Below are positions 24,398 to 32,499 of a stretch of DNA of 32,641 bases, one piece after another. Position numbers and translations under genes: made by a program. The notes beneath the pieces were generated by a model. The model worked only from the letters and a program-made list of their open reading frames with translations. It did not search any database and was not told where the DNA came from. Every line of letters starts with the position of its first letter. Positions within the stretch are counted from its first letter, which is position 1. The DNA comes from Syntrophorhabdaceae bacterium (GTDB lineage Bacteria > Desulfobacterota > Syntrophorhabdia > Syntrophorhabdales > Syntrophorhabdaceae), in NCBI GenBank assembly GCA_017992765.1, contig JAGOOA010000030.1, positions 1 to 32,641 of the forward strand, written 5' to 3'.

Positions 24398-25408
24398 TCA
24401 TGCCTCTATCAGCTCATCCGCCCTGAAATCACGCTTTGCCTTTTTGCCGATCACCTTGTACCACATCATGGGATTTATGCCTGTGCCGGGGCGTTTCGCT
24501 GTGATGTTCTCTTCCGAGAATATCTCGCCTTTTTTAATATCCCTGGAGGCTACTATGCTCTTTCGCGCTATGTCCCTGTTCTTTATCTCGGAGGGCGACG
24601 GCCTTTTGATCCCGTCGCCGAGGGCCTTCTCGATATTTCTTATGGCGGCGACCATCGCCTCAAGCTCTTTCGGTTCAAGAGATGCCTTGTGGTCGGGGCC
24701 TTTCATCTTGCGGTCGAGGGTGAAATGCTTCTCGATGACCTCTGCGCCGAGGGCAACGGCTGCCACGGACGCCTCTATCCCCGGCGTATGGTCGGAATAG
24801 CCCACCTTCACGCCGAACCTCTTTCTCATTGCCATCATCGCAAGGAGGTTCACATCCTCAAAGGGCGTGGGGTACTCCGTATTGCAGTGGAGCAGCGTGA
24901 TGTTCCGCTTCGCGGTGCCCGCCTTGATAAGTGCCTTCAGTGCCCCGTCGATCTCCTTTATATCGGCCATCCCCGTGGACATGATGACCTTCTTTTTCAG
25001 GCCCCCTATCTTTTGCAGGTATGGCAGGTTTGTCATCTCGCCCGAGGGTATCTTAAACACTTTAAGACCAAGGCTGTTGAGGAGGTCGATACTCTGCATG
25101 TCGAAGGGGCTGGACAAAAAGACTATCCCTTTCCTGCCGCAGTATCCAAAAAGATTTCTATGCGCATCGTTGTCGAGCGCGAGCCTTCTTAGCATATCGA
25201 GCTGCGAGCCCCTGCTTCCCGTTGTCCGCTTCTGATATTCCGCCTTCGGGGCATCTCCGCATGCTATCCCTTCCGGCACAAAGGTCTGGAACTTGATCGC
25301 ATCGGCTCCTGCCCGTGCCGCTGCGTCGATCATCCTCTTCGCGATATCGACGTTCCCGTTGTGGTTCACGCCTGCCTCAGCGATGATGTATGTCCGTTCT
25401 TTTCCCAT
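24398..25408 (-). CDS. legI: NeuB-family nonulosonate synthase (LegI type)
   Basis: About 336 residues. It condenses an N-acetylated hexosamine derivative with phosphoenolpyruvate to form a nine-carbon acid. The barrel shows YIIAEAGVNHNG, ADAIKFQTFVPE, FLSSPFDMQS, VFKIPSGEM, LLHCNTEYPTP, VGYSDHTPG and VIEKHFTLDRKMKGPDH. A SAF domain follows (ARKSIVASRDIKKGEIF to the end). These differ from the PseI copy and fit NeuB/LegI; between the two, context favours legionaminic acid. The ATG at 25406-25408 overlaps the stop of the acetyltransferase gene (TGATG). It is the second synthase of the window. Confidence 0.9.
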   Translation of the reverse strand: MGKERTYIIAEAGVNHNGNVDIAKRMIDAAARAGADAIKFQTFVPEGIACGDAPKAEYQKRTTGSRGSQLDMLRRLALDNDAHRNLFGYCGRKGIVFLSSPFDMQSIDLLNSLGLKVFKIPSGEMTNLPYLQKIGGLKKKVIMSTGMADIKEIDGALKALIKAGTAKRNITLLHCNTEYPTPFEDVNLLAMMAMRKRFGVKVGYSDHTPGIEASVAAVALGAEVIEKHFTLDRKMKGPDHKASLEPKELEAMVAAIRNIEKALGDGIKRPSPSEIKNRDIARKSIVASRDIKKGEIFSEENITAKRPGTGINPMMWYKVIGKKAKRDFRADELIEA

Positions 25409-26037
25409 CAATGTCGTTGTCTTTCCAGTAGGATCTTCTTGCCCGGCGGAACGTTCCTTCTCACGCTTATTCCGCTGTTTATCAGTGAGCCCTCGCCGAT
25501 CTCGATATACTGCTTTGTTTCGCTATTGCTTCCCAGGAACGCCCTTTCTCCTATTGTCGTGCCGCCGTTCACCACCGCCGCTGTCGAGATGTGGCAATGG
25601 TCCCCGATGACGGCGTCGTGCTCGATGATCGCGCCTGTATTGATTATACAGTTCCTGCCTATCCTTGCGCCGGCGTTCACCACAACGTTATGCATGACGA
25701 TCGTCCCTTCACCGATAACGCCATGGCGGGAAACGTGGGCGCGCGGCGAAACGATCACCGGAAAGCTTGCTCCAAGCTCCTTCAAATGTTTAAATTTCTC
25801 TACCCTTATCTCAGCGCTTCCGATCTGTCCGATGGTAATAAGAAAATACCGGTACTTCTTCACCATACGGGCAAGGTCGTCATCGGTGCCGATAATGGGA
25901 TATCCGAGCACGGACTGGCTGACCTTTTCAGCCACATCTATGATACCGGCAATATGGTATTCCTTCCCCGCTTCGATGACATCGATGCAGGACCTGCAAT
26001 GGCCGCCGCCTCCAAAAAGTATCAGATCTTCCATCAT
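25408..26037 (-). CDS. legH: NeuD/PglD/LegH-type left-handed beta-helix acetyltransferase
   Basis: About 209 residues. The N-terminal sugar-binding domain begins LILFGGGGHCRSCIDVIE. From about residue 100 the hexapeptide repeats of a left-handed beta helix run to the C-terminus (GVIGEGTIVMHNVVVNAGARIG, NTGAIIEHDAVIGDHCHIST, the last with the acetyl-transfer His). It would acetylate the 4-amino group of the LegC product. A longer frame exists upstream, but the ATG at 26035-26037 overlaps the aminotransferase stop (ATGA) and gives the family's normal length. The synthase gene follows with a 1 bp overlap. Confidence 0.9.
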   Translation of the reverse strand: MMEDLILFGGGGHCRSCIDVIEAGKEYHIAGIIDVAEKVSQSVLGYPIIGTDDDLARMVKKYRYFLITIGQIGSAEIRVEKFKHLKELGASFPVIVSPRAHVSRHGVIGEGTIVMHNVVVNAGARIGRNCIINTGAIIEHDAVIGDHCHISTAAVVNGGTTIGERAFLGSNSETKQYIEIGEGSLINSGISVRRNVPPGKKILLERQRH

Positions 26038-27128
26038 TGCGATACAAGCTCCTTTATCGTTGCACAGACATAATATATGTCCTCTTCCGAGTTGAGCGTT
26101 GAGCTGGGAAGGCAAAGCCCTCTCTCGTATATCTCGCGGGAATTTCCGAACGCGCTGTTATCGGCCGCAAAAGGCGGGAATTCAATAACGGGCATAAATA
26201 CCCTCCTTGTCGGCACGCCTTTCTCTCTCAGAGCCTTTTGTAGAGAAGGCAGGTCTGTCCTTTCCCCAAAGGCCACGCAGGTAAGCCACCATGAGCTTGC
26301 GGCGCCCTCGTGTTGTCCCTGAAAGGAAATATCCGGTACGCTGCTCAGCTCTTTGCGGTAGATCTCGCTGAAACGCCTCTTTTTTTCAGAAAAGGTGTTC
26401 AGCCTTTCCATCTGCGCCATTCCAAGCGCTGCCTCAAGGTTCGTCATCCTGTAGTTGAATCCTATCTCAGGATGGTAGTACCCTTTTGACTCATCACGCG
26501 CCTGGTTGACGAGAAATTTGATATGCTCCAGACGTTCTTTATTCCTGCCGACGATCATACCGCCACCGCCCGTCGTGATCGTCTTGTTCCCGTTAAAGCT
26601 AAAGCAACCCAGGTCGCCGATCGTCCCTGTATGGCGTCCCTTATATATAGCCCCCAGGCTTTCCGTGGCATCCTCAATGACTACAAGCCCTGCCTTTTCT
26701 GCTATCTCCATGATTGCGTCCATGTTGCAGGGATTTCCGTAAAGATGGACGGGGATGATCGCCCTGGTCCGGGGCGACAGGCATTCTTCTATCTTTTTTG
26801 GATCGATGTTCCATGTATCTTTCTCAACATCGGCAAAGACGGGTCTCGCATGCACATACATCACAGGGGTTACCGTTGCGACAAAGGTGAGGGTGGGCAC
26901 GATGACCTCGTCACCCTTTCCGATCCCCATCTCATAGAGCGCCATATGAAGCGCCGCGGTTCCGCTTTGAGTAGACACCGCTCTTGCTGCGTTAAGGTAT
27001 CCGGCAAACCTCTCTTCGAACTCCGAAACATAGGGCCCGAAGGTAGAAACGAACCCGGAATCGATGACCTTTGAAAGGTAATCTTTCTCTATCTCGCCCA
27101 GGTTTGGCGCATCAAGCTCAATGTGCAA
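26034..27128 (-). CDS. legC: LegC-family DegT/DnrJ/EryC1 aminotransferase
   Basis: About 364 residues, PLP-dependent. The LegC-type start reads IELDAPNLGEIEKDYLSKVI. Asp and Glu of the PLP region lie in VVIEDATESLG, and the Schiff-base Lys in CFSFNGNKTITTGGGGM; NYRMTNLEAALGMAQ is also typical. It installs the 4-amino group on a 4-keto-6-deoxy GlcNAc nucleotide. I chose a TTG start at 27126-27128 because GGAGGG lies 5 bp upstream and the product begins where homologues do. The open frame 28 codons longer has no support and runs over the upstream gene. It overlaps the upstream SDR gene by 11 bp and legH by 4 bp. Confidence 0.9.
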   Translation of the reverse strand: MHIELDAPNLGEIEKDYLSKVIDSGFVSTFGPYVSEFEERFAGYLNAARAVSTQSGTAALHMALYEMGIGKGDEVIVPTLTFVATVTPVMYVHARPVFADVEKDTWNIDPKKIEECLSPRTRAIIPVHLYGNPCNMDAIMEIAEKAGLVVIEDATESLGAIYKGRHTGTIGDLGCFSFNGNKTITTGGGGMIVGRNKERLEHIKFLVNQARDESKGYYHPEIGFNYRMTNLEAALGMAQMERLNTFSEKKRRFSEIYRKELSSVPDISFQGQHEGAASSWWLTCVAFGERTDLPSLQKALREKGVPTRRVFMPVIEFPPFAADNSAFGNSREIYERGLCLPSSTLNSEEDIYYVCATIKELVSQ

Positions 27129-28101
27129 CGAAACCCTCCAGCCTCGGTGTTGTGTTGTAGTATATATCGGCGTCAGGGTCTTTGACGATCCCCAACGACA
27201 GCATATCCACAACCTCCTTCACGCCGTCCTTCACGGTAAAGAGGTTCTTCATCCCAAGGTATTTTTCAAGCTTTGTAAAATCCACCTGGTAATCCCTCAG
27301 GTCCGTGCCCTTCTCAACGACATCGATCTTCAGGTCTGGAATGAACTGCTTCACAATATCTGCGATCTTTATCTTCTGATAGTTCTCGCCGTTGAAGCCT
27401 ACGTTGAAGACATTGTTCCGCACCTTCCCGAACTGTTCTATCATCGTCATTATCACCCTCGCCGCGTCATAGACGTGGATATAGGGCCTGTACGTATAGG
27501 GCAAAAAGACGTCGAGGTACCTCTTTCTGTATGCGTTCATAGCGAAATCATTCACTGTAAGATCGAAGCGCATCCTCGGGGACGCACCGTAAACAGTGGA
27601 CATCCTGCAGATTATCCAGTCGATATCAGACGCGCCGTCCATGAGGAGCCTTTCCACCCTTACCTTCGTGTCGGCATAGAGAGAAAGCGGCTTCAGGTCT
27701 CCATCCTCTTTCGCAAGCCCTTCGGTTATGCCGTAGTTGGAGCAGGTCGAGAGGAAGACAAAACCCTTTACGCCCTTTTTCGCGGCAATCCCGATGATCT
27801 CCTTTGCCGCCGCGTAATTTGTCTTCTCCGTCAATTCAGGAAATTTGTTGCTCGCAGGCTCCCCCACGATTGCCGCTGTATGGATGATATAATCTACGCC
27901 TTTCAGGAGGGGCGCAATATCTTCTTTCTCAGACATATCGAGCCGTGAGAACTCGTAATTCGGGTTGTTTAGATGTATGAGGGGGACCTTGCTGTCGAAA
28001 TAAAGGGTATCGACCACCCCGACGTTGCAGCCCTGGCTGAGCGCGACATTCGTAAGGACGGAACCGACATACCCGGCGCCCCCTGTGATAAGTATCTTCA
28101 T
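27118..28101 (-). CDS. Extended SDR NAD-dependent sugar epimerase/dehydratase
   Basis: 327 residues. The NAD site ITGGAGYVGS is at residues 5-14, HTAAIVGEPAS near 93, and the catalytic Ser and Tyr-x-x-x-Lys as STCSNYG and LYADTK. A 4,6-dehydratase of the LegB type normally has an acidic residue after the catalytic Thr (STSEVYG). Here the motif is Thr-Cys-Ser, so I read it as an epimerase or reductase rather than the missing LegB. The tail has KDPDADIYYNT. It starts on the regulator's stop codon (TGATG) and overlaps legC, so it is the first enzyme of this operon. Confidence 0.85.
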   Translation of the reverse strand: MKILITGGAGYVGSVLTNVALSQGCNVGVVDTLYFDSKVPLIHLNNPNYEFSRLDMSEKEDIAPLLKGVDYIIHTAAIVGEPASNKFPELTEKTNYAAAKEIIGIAAKKGVKGFVFLSTCSNYGITEGLAKEDGDLKPLSLYADTKVRVERLLMDGASDIDWIICRMSTVYGASPRMRFDLTVNDFAMNAYRKRYLDVFLPYTYRPYIHVYDAARVIMTMIEQFGKVRNNVFNVGFNGENYQKIKIADIVKQFIPDLKIDVVEKGTDLRDYQVDFTKLEKYLGMKNLFTVKDGVKEVVDMLSLGIVKDPDADIYYNTTPRLEGFVAH

Positions 28102-28460
28102 CAGTCTTTTTCCCCTTTCACGGTATCCTCCGGTACGTCCTCTTCCAGGCTGGAGGCATCCTTCTTCAATTCGTCTATCTCCATCTTCAGTTTCTCATAT
28201 TCTTCCATCTTTACCTGAAGGAAATACTGGGTCTGCTTAACGCGCGCGTTGATGCCTTTTGGCGTCAATACATAGATATATGCTGCCTTATTGTATGCGT
28301 TCTTAAAACGCTGCGCCTTTACATAGCCCTTTTTTATAAGTTCCTTGACAATGTAGTTGACGCTCCCGAGGCTTAAGCCTATCTTTTTAGAAAGGTCCCG
28401 CTGTGAAATAGTACCTTCCACGGAAAACTCTTTCAAGGTCTTAAATTGGGCTTCGTTCAT
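28101..28460 (-). CDS. MarR-type EPS-associated transcriptional regulator
   Basis: 119 residues. A winged helix covers about residues 5-75: the helix-turn-helix is TISQRDLSKKIGLSLGSVNYIVKELIKKGYV and the wing is NAYNKAAYIYVLTPKG. A Glu/Lys-rich coiled-coil tail (about 78-119) should mediate dimerisation. Small proteins of this kind commonly head exopolysaccharide operons in environmental bacteria. The gene overlaps the SDR by 1 bp and so is first in the legionaminic-type operon. A promoter-like site and a perfect inverted repeat lie about 105-155 bp upstream, which fits autoregulation. The ribosome site is weak. Confidence 0.88.
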   Translation of the reverse strand: MNEAQFKTLKEFSVEGTISQRDLSKKIGLSLGSVNYIVKELIKKGYVKAQRFKNAYNKAAYIYVLTPKGINARVKQTQYFLQVKMEEYEKLKMEIDELKKDASSLEEDVPEDTVKGEKD

Positions 28461-28564
28461 AAAACCAGCCGAGGTTCGCTCTCAGCTCTCTGCTCAAAGC
28501 TTGTATTTATGGCAGGCTACCGCCGTTGCGTTCTGGTGAAGACGAAGGATAATAATGATTTTCG

Positions 28565-28587
28565 ATATGTTCAACCACTGAACATAT
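28565..28587. promoter_or_regulatory. Perfect 9-5-9 inverted repeat, candidate operator
   Basis: ATATGTTCA and TGAACATAT with a 5-base spacer, about 105 bp upstream of the MarR-type gene. It lies at the predicted transcription start of the promoter-like sequence next to it. The size and symmetry suit a winged-helix dimer. Its use by this regulator is inference. Confidence 0.5.
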
Positions 28588-28589
28588 TC

Positions 28590-28618
28590 ATCATGACAGC
28601 AAAATAAAGACAAGTCAA
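28590..28618 (-). promoter_or_regulatory. Sigma-70-like promoter candidate for the regulator operon
   Basis: On the minus strand TTGACT (28613-28618) is followed 17 bp later by CATGAT (28590-28595). The -35 box is good and the -10 box matches 4 of 6. Transcription would start near 28583, within the adjacent inverted repeat. Confidence 0.4.
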
Positions 28619-28666
28619 GACATATTTAAACATTATTGCCATATTATTTTTTGTTAGTTAGTTTAA

Positions 28667-29407
28667 TTATTTCTTGACTGCCCGTATGATAATGACCTCG
28701 CCTTCAAGGACTTCATCTGAGATCATATAAGGGTCACCTGGATATTTCTTTTTTGTCAGCGATAGGATCATTTTCTTTATGATCGGGTAAAATATGCTCC
28801 ATCTCTTCGCCTTTACATACCTGTTCGTGAATATTCCGGCTATCTCAAGGCCTGCCTTTTGCATTGCGTATCTGAGTTCCATAAAGGTCATCGGGTTAAT
28901 ATGCTCATGTTCATATTCCGGCAGCGCGTGGCGGAAATCCTCTCCTGGCCTTATAAAACGGAAAAAATCGTGATAACTGTAAAAGAGAAACCTGGTGCGG
29001 CTCTTTACGGACATTATGTTCGGTGTTGTAAGAATAAGGCTACCGCTCTTCTTCAGCACACGGGAGAACTCTCTTACGCATAGAAAGGGGTTCTCGAGGT
29101 GCTCTATCCCCTCGATAGAAACAACATAGTCAAAGAGGCTGTCATCGAAAGGAAGGGGTTGGTTGAGGTCTACCTTCCTGAAGGGAAGGCCTGTTAATTT
29201 AAAAAAGCCTTCATCAATATCTACGGGGGTAACATCATGAGTTTCTCTAAGCCGCTGCGAAAGTGCCCCCTCCCCTGCGGGCGCATCGAGAAGCTTCCCC
29301 GGCGCCATATTCTGCAATATCGAGAGCACCTTCTCCTGCGTTCCTGGTGCGTTTTTATCGACAAGAACCGGGGGGCGACCTTCCTCTCCCCCTTTATGCT
29401 CACTCAC
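28667..29407 (-). CDS. Class I SAM-dependent methyltransferase, paralogue 1
   Basis: About 246 residues. The SAM motif is KLLDAPAGEGALSQRL, then VTPVDIDEGFF, DYVVSIEGIEHLENPFLCVREF, and LTTPNIMSVKSRTRFLF. A basic region before the C-terminus (KKMILSLTKKKYPGDPY) may contact membrane or lipid-linked substrate. It is clearly paralogous to the protein at 31762-32499, with the same block order and spacing. I prefer the GTG at 29405-29407, which has AAGGA 6 bp upstream, over the TTG at 29422. It overlaps the glycosyltransferase stop by 8 bp. A 206 bp gap to the regulator gene follows. Confidence 0.83.
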   Translation of the reverse strand: MSEHKGGEEGRPPVLVDKNAPGTQEKVLSILQNMAPGKLLDAPAGEGALSQRLRETHDVTPVDIDEGFFKLTGLPFRKVDLNQPLPFDDSLFDYVVSIEGIEHLENPFLCVREFSRVLKKSGSLILTTPNIMSVKSRTRFLFYSYHDFFRFIRPGEDFRHALPEYEHEHINPMTFMELRYAMQKAGLEIAGIFTNRYVKAKRWSIFYPIIKKMILSLTKKKYPGDPYMISDEVLEGEVIIIRAVKK

Positions 29408-30515
29408 TCCTATTCCTTTCAATATGTTTCCTTAGTATATCTTCAAGCCTTCTTCCGATAGCCTCGATGGAGTACTTCTCTGACACCTCAAATCCCCGCC
29501 TGACAAGCGATTTCCGCAGCGCCTTGTTCCCGGCGATCTCCAGAATTCCCTCGGCGATCTTCTCCGGCCTGTGGACATTCACAAAGTAGGCGTAATCGTG
29601 GGTCTCGTCAAAGGCAAGAAATGGCGATATCTTTGTCAGGATCACCGGGGTCCCCGTGCTCATCGCTTCAACCGGTGGCAGTCCGAAGCCTTCTATCTCG
29701 GTTGAGGCCGAGATGAGGATATGGCTCTCCCGGTATAGATCCGCCATCTCCCTCTCTGAGACCTTTACAAGGAAGCGGTCCACCTCTCCATGGCGCCTTT
29801 CAGCATCGGGGATATCTGCCGGCGACACCCTGGTCAAATATACCGGCTCTCCCTGGTCCTTTAAGATCTTAACGGCATTCAGGATATCCGGTATCGCCTT
29901 ATATTCCAGGGTAAAATTGCCCACCGAAAGTATCTTCAACGTACCTGAGTAATCAAGCTCCCCTGCCTTTGGGAAAAAGACGTTCCGGTCTATCCCGTTC
30001 GGCAAAAGGTTGCACGCCACACCGTACCTCTTTTCCACACCCTCGACGAGATGGGGGGAGATTGCTATCTTGACCGCGGGGAGCCTGTAAAGCCTGTCGA
30101 ACCTCCTCAATTTCCGCTTCCATCCTAATATTTTTTTTGCGTACTTCAACCTCGTCAGGACGTCTTTGGAACGGAAAAACTCCGGAACCACATCCCCCCT
30201 GATCCTTTCGAGCACGTAGTCCGGCTCAAAACCCTGCATGAAATGGAAGAGCGGTATCTTCCTTCTCCGGGCGATCTCCCAGAGGTCTCTCACGTCTTTC
30301 GGCGTCGTAACAACAATACCGTCCGCCTCGGGCACGTACTCATCGCTGAAGGACGGAACGACCTCCGGCTCCACCTTGAACCCCCACTCTTCGTCGATAA
30401 ATCTCGTAATGAGGTGCACCCTGTGGCCCAGCTTCCTGAGGAGCTCCACGTGCTGAAAAAATACCTTCACCCCTCCCGTCATCCCGACGTGCCTTATCGC
30501 GTATACCAGCTTCAT
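29400..30515 (-). CDS. GT4-family glycosyltransferase
   Basis: 371 residues, GT-B fold. The N-terminal acceptor side starts YAIRHVGMTGGVKVFFQHVELLRKLGH. The middle has KIAISPHLVEGVEKRYGV and LLPNGID, and LKILSVGNFTLEYKAIPDIL opens the donor domain. The retaining GT4 Glu-x7-Glu is seen in ASTEIEGFGLPPVEAMSTG. It would act at the cytoplasmic face of the membrane, adding a sugar from a nucleotide donor to a lipid-linked glycan; donor and acceptor are unknown. AAGGGGAA lies somewhat far before the ATG. It follows wecB by 70 bp. Confidence 0.9.
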   Translation of the reverse strand: MKLVYAIRHVGMTGGVKVFFQHVELLRKLGHRVHLITRFIDEEWGFKVEPEVVPSFSDEYVPEADGIVVTTPKDVRDLWEIARRRKIPLFHFMQGFEPDYVLERIRGDVVPEFFRSKDVLTRLKYAKKILGWKRKLRRFDRLYRLPAVKIAISPHLVEGVEKRYGVACNLLPNGIDRNVFFPKAGELDYSGTLKILSVGNFTLEYKAIPDILNAVKILKDQGEPVYLTRVSPADIPDAERRHGEVDRFLVKVSEREMADLYRESHILISASTEIEGFGLPPVEAMSTGTPVILTKISPFLAFDETHDYAYFVNVHRPEKIAEGILEIAGNKALRKSLVRRGFEVSEKYSIEAIGRRLEDILRKHIERNRSE

Positions 30516-30585
30516 TTTAAAATGCTTCCCCTTTTTGGTCTTCCCGTACTATCAACCTATTATTACTTTATATCCAATAAACCGG

Positions 30586-31734
30586 CTATTGTAAAACAGA
30601 AAACAAAATATCTGTTATTTTCTTCGATGCCCTGCCATCGCCATAAGGGTTCGCGGACCGCGACATCTTTCTGTAAGCACTTTTATCTTCCAACAATTCC
30701 AGCGCGCCGTCGATGATGTCCTTTTCGCCCGTTCCTACGAGCTTCACGACGCCGGCTTCGATCCCTTCGGGCCTCTCGGTTGTATTCCTCATCACAAGGA
30801 CCGGCTTGCCCAGAGATGGCGCCTCTTCCTGGATACCGCCGGAATCTGTCAGGATCAGATAGGACCTGCTCATCAAAAAGACAAACTCTTCATATCCGAG
30901 GGGCTCGATAAGGCGGACGTTCTCTACTCTGCCGAGGATCTTTTTAACGGGCCTTTGCACGTTGGGATTCAGATGAACGGGATATACGACTGCCACGTCC
31001 TTTCTTTGTTCCGCGATCCTCCGCAGCGCGTTGCATATGTTTTCAAAGCCCTCCCCGAAGTTCTCCCGCCTGTGGCCTGTAACCAGAATCAGTTTCAAGT
31101 CTTTAGTTGATAGTTCCAGGTCATGCTTCTTTCTGAAAGACTCCTCAAAGAACTTTTTCCTGGCCCCTGACCTCTGGCCCCTGACCACCTGCATAAGCGC
31201 GTCTATCACCGTATTTCCCGTTACCCATATCCTGTTTTCCGGAATGCTTTCTTTTAACAGGTTCGACCTGCTCCACTCCGTAGGGGCAAAATGGTAATCG
31301 GTCAGCACGCTTAAAAGGTGCCTGTTTATCTCCTCCGGGAACGGGCTGTATTTGTTGTATGTACGGAGCCCCGCCTCAACGTGGCCGACAGGGATTTTAA
31401 AGTAAAACGCGGCAAGCCCCGCTATAAAGGCGGTTGTCGTATCGCCCTGCACCAGTATTATATCGGGGCGCACCGTCTCCAGAACATGCTTGAGCCCCTT
31501 CAGCGCTTTCTGCGTGATGTCGAAGAGGTCCTGGTTCGCCTTCATGATGTTCAGGTCATAATCGGGGGATATTTTGAAGATCGAGAGGACCTGGTCGAGC
31601 ATGTGCCTGTGCTGCGCCGTAGCGCAGACGACCGTGGTGAACGGCGAACTGCGGGCCTGCAGCCTCCTGATTACCGGCGCCAGCTTGATCGCTTCCGGCC
31701 TTGTGCCAAGTACTGCCAGCACCTTTTTTTTCAT
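30586..31734 (-). CDS. wecB: UDP-N-acetylglucosamine 2-epimerase, non-hydrolysing (WecB)
   Basis: About 382 residues. It interconverts UDP-GlcNAc and UDP-ManNAc. Signature blocks are VLAVLGTRPEAIKLAPVI at the N-terminus, VQGDTTTAF, GHVEAGLRTYNKYSPFPEEINR, VTGHRRENFGEGF, LTDSGGIQEEAPSLGKPVLVMR and TERPEG. The intact His-Arg-Arg-Glu and Glu-Glu regions point to an active enzyme. I start at the ATG 31732-31734 (MKKKVLAVLG); a TTG four codons earlier sits too close to its purine tract. It would supply a ManNAc donor for the glycan, possibly used by the GT4 enzyme downstream. Confidence 0.93.
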   Translation of the reverse strand: MKKKVLAVLGTRPEAIKLAPVIRRLQARSSPFTTVVCATAQHRHMLDQVLSIFKISPDYDLNIMKANQDLFDITQKALKGLKHVLETVRPDIILVQGDTTTAFIAGLAAFYFKIPVGHVEAGLRTYNKYSPFPEEINRHLLSVLTDYHFAPTEWSRSNLLKESIPENRIWVTGNTVIDALMQVVRGQRSGARKKFFEESFRKKHDLELSTKDLKLILVTGHRRENFGEGFENICNALRRIAEQRKDVAVVYPVHLNPNVQRPVKKILGRVENVRLIEPLGYEEFVFLMSRSYLILTDSGGIQEEAPSLGKPVLVMRNTTERPEGIEAGVVKLVGTGEKDIIDGALELLEDKSAYRKMSRSANPYGDGRASKKITDILFSVLQ

Positions 31735-31761
31735 AAAACCCCGCAACCTCTCATGCTATTT

Positions 31762-32499
31762 TCAATCAACCTTGCCGATCGAATTCTTCCTTGCGATAAA
31801 GATCAAATCCTCCCCGTCAAGCAGCGTATCAGATATGTAAAAAGGGTCCTTTGGGAATCTCTTTTTTGTTTTATGCCTGATAACCGATTTTATTAATGGG
31901 TGCATCAATCTCCATTTTTTCACCTTTTTATTCGTCGCGACCGCTTCTATGGAAAAACCGTATTTCGTAAGGATATGCTTCATCTCACCATAGAAGACAG
32001 GGTTGATATGCTGGTGGTCGAATTCTTCAACAAAAAATCTCGATTCCCCTTTAACGGGTCCGAAATACCTGAAATAATCGAGGTAGCTGCAGAAGAGAAA
32101 CCTCAGGCGCGATTTGACCGTCATCACATTCGGGGTTGTAACGATCAGGCAGCCGTTCTCCTTCAGGATCCTGGAACATTCCCTGACAAGATGGTGGGGG
32201 TTTTCTATATGCTCCACCCCTTCGATGCAGATCACATAATCAAAGCCGTCGTTCCTGAAGGGGAGGTTTTGATTCAGGTCGGCCTGCGCAACCCTGCGGT
32301 TCTGGTACAGTATATTGTTCACCTCCAGGTCGCTGAGGAAGACGGTGAATCCTATCTCTTCGAGGTCCTTTGAGAAGGCCCCTTGCCCGGAGGGAATATC
32401 GAGAACGGCCCCCCTTGGGTTTTTTTCCATATAGTGCAGGATCAACTCTCTCGTACCGCTCAGGGCATAACTTTTCAGCTCAGTCATGTTATCTTTCAC
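31762..32499 (-). CDS. Class I SAM-dependent methyltransferase, paralogue 2
   Basis: 245 residues. The SAM motif is VLDIPSGQGAFSKDL, then LSDLEVNN, DYVICIEGVEHIENPHHLVRE and IVTTPNVMTVKSRLRFLF. Block for block it matches the protein at 28667-29407, so the two are duplicates that have diverged around wecB and the GT4 gene. The GTG at 32497-32499 overlaps the stop of the upstream gene (GTGA); an ATG four codons on is the alternative. The target is unknown and is probably a glycan hydroxyl or carboxyl group. Confidence 0.82.
   Translation of the reverse strand: MKDNMTELKSYALSGTRELILHYMEKNPRGAVLDIPSGQGAFSKDLEEIGFTVFLSDLEVNNILYQNRRVAQADLNQNLPFRNDGFDYVICIEGVEHIENPHHLVRECSRILKENGCLIVTTPNVMTVKSRLRFLFCSYLDYFRYFGPVKGESRFFVEEFDHQHINPVFYGEMKHILTKYGFSIEAVATNKKVKKWRLMHPLIKSVIRHKTKKRFPKDPFYISDTLLDGEDLIFIARKNSIGKVD

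Noticed and set aside
27129-27212. Extended N-terminus of the LegC aminotransferase
   Set aside because: The extra residues overlap the upstream gene and are not family-like; a TTG with GGAGGG 5 bp upstream explains the start.
28613-28679. AGTCAAGA and TCTTGACT inverted pair with a 51-base spacer as a terminator or operator
   Set aside because: The spacer is long and unstructured and one arm lies in the methyltransferase coding end; it is probably coincidental with the promoter -35 box.
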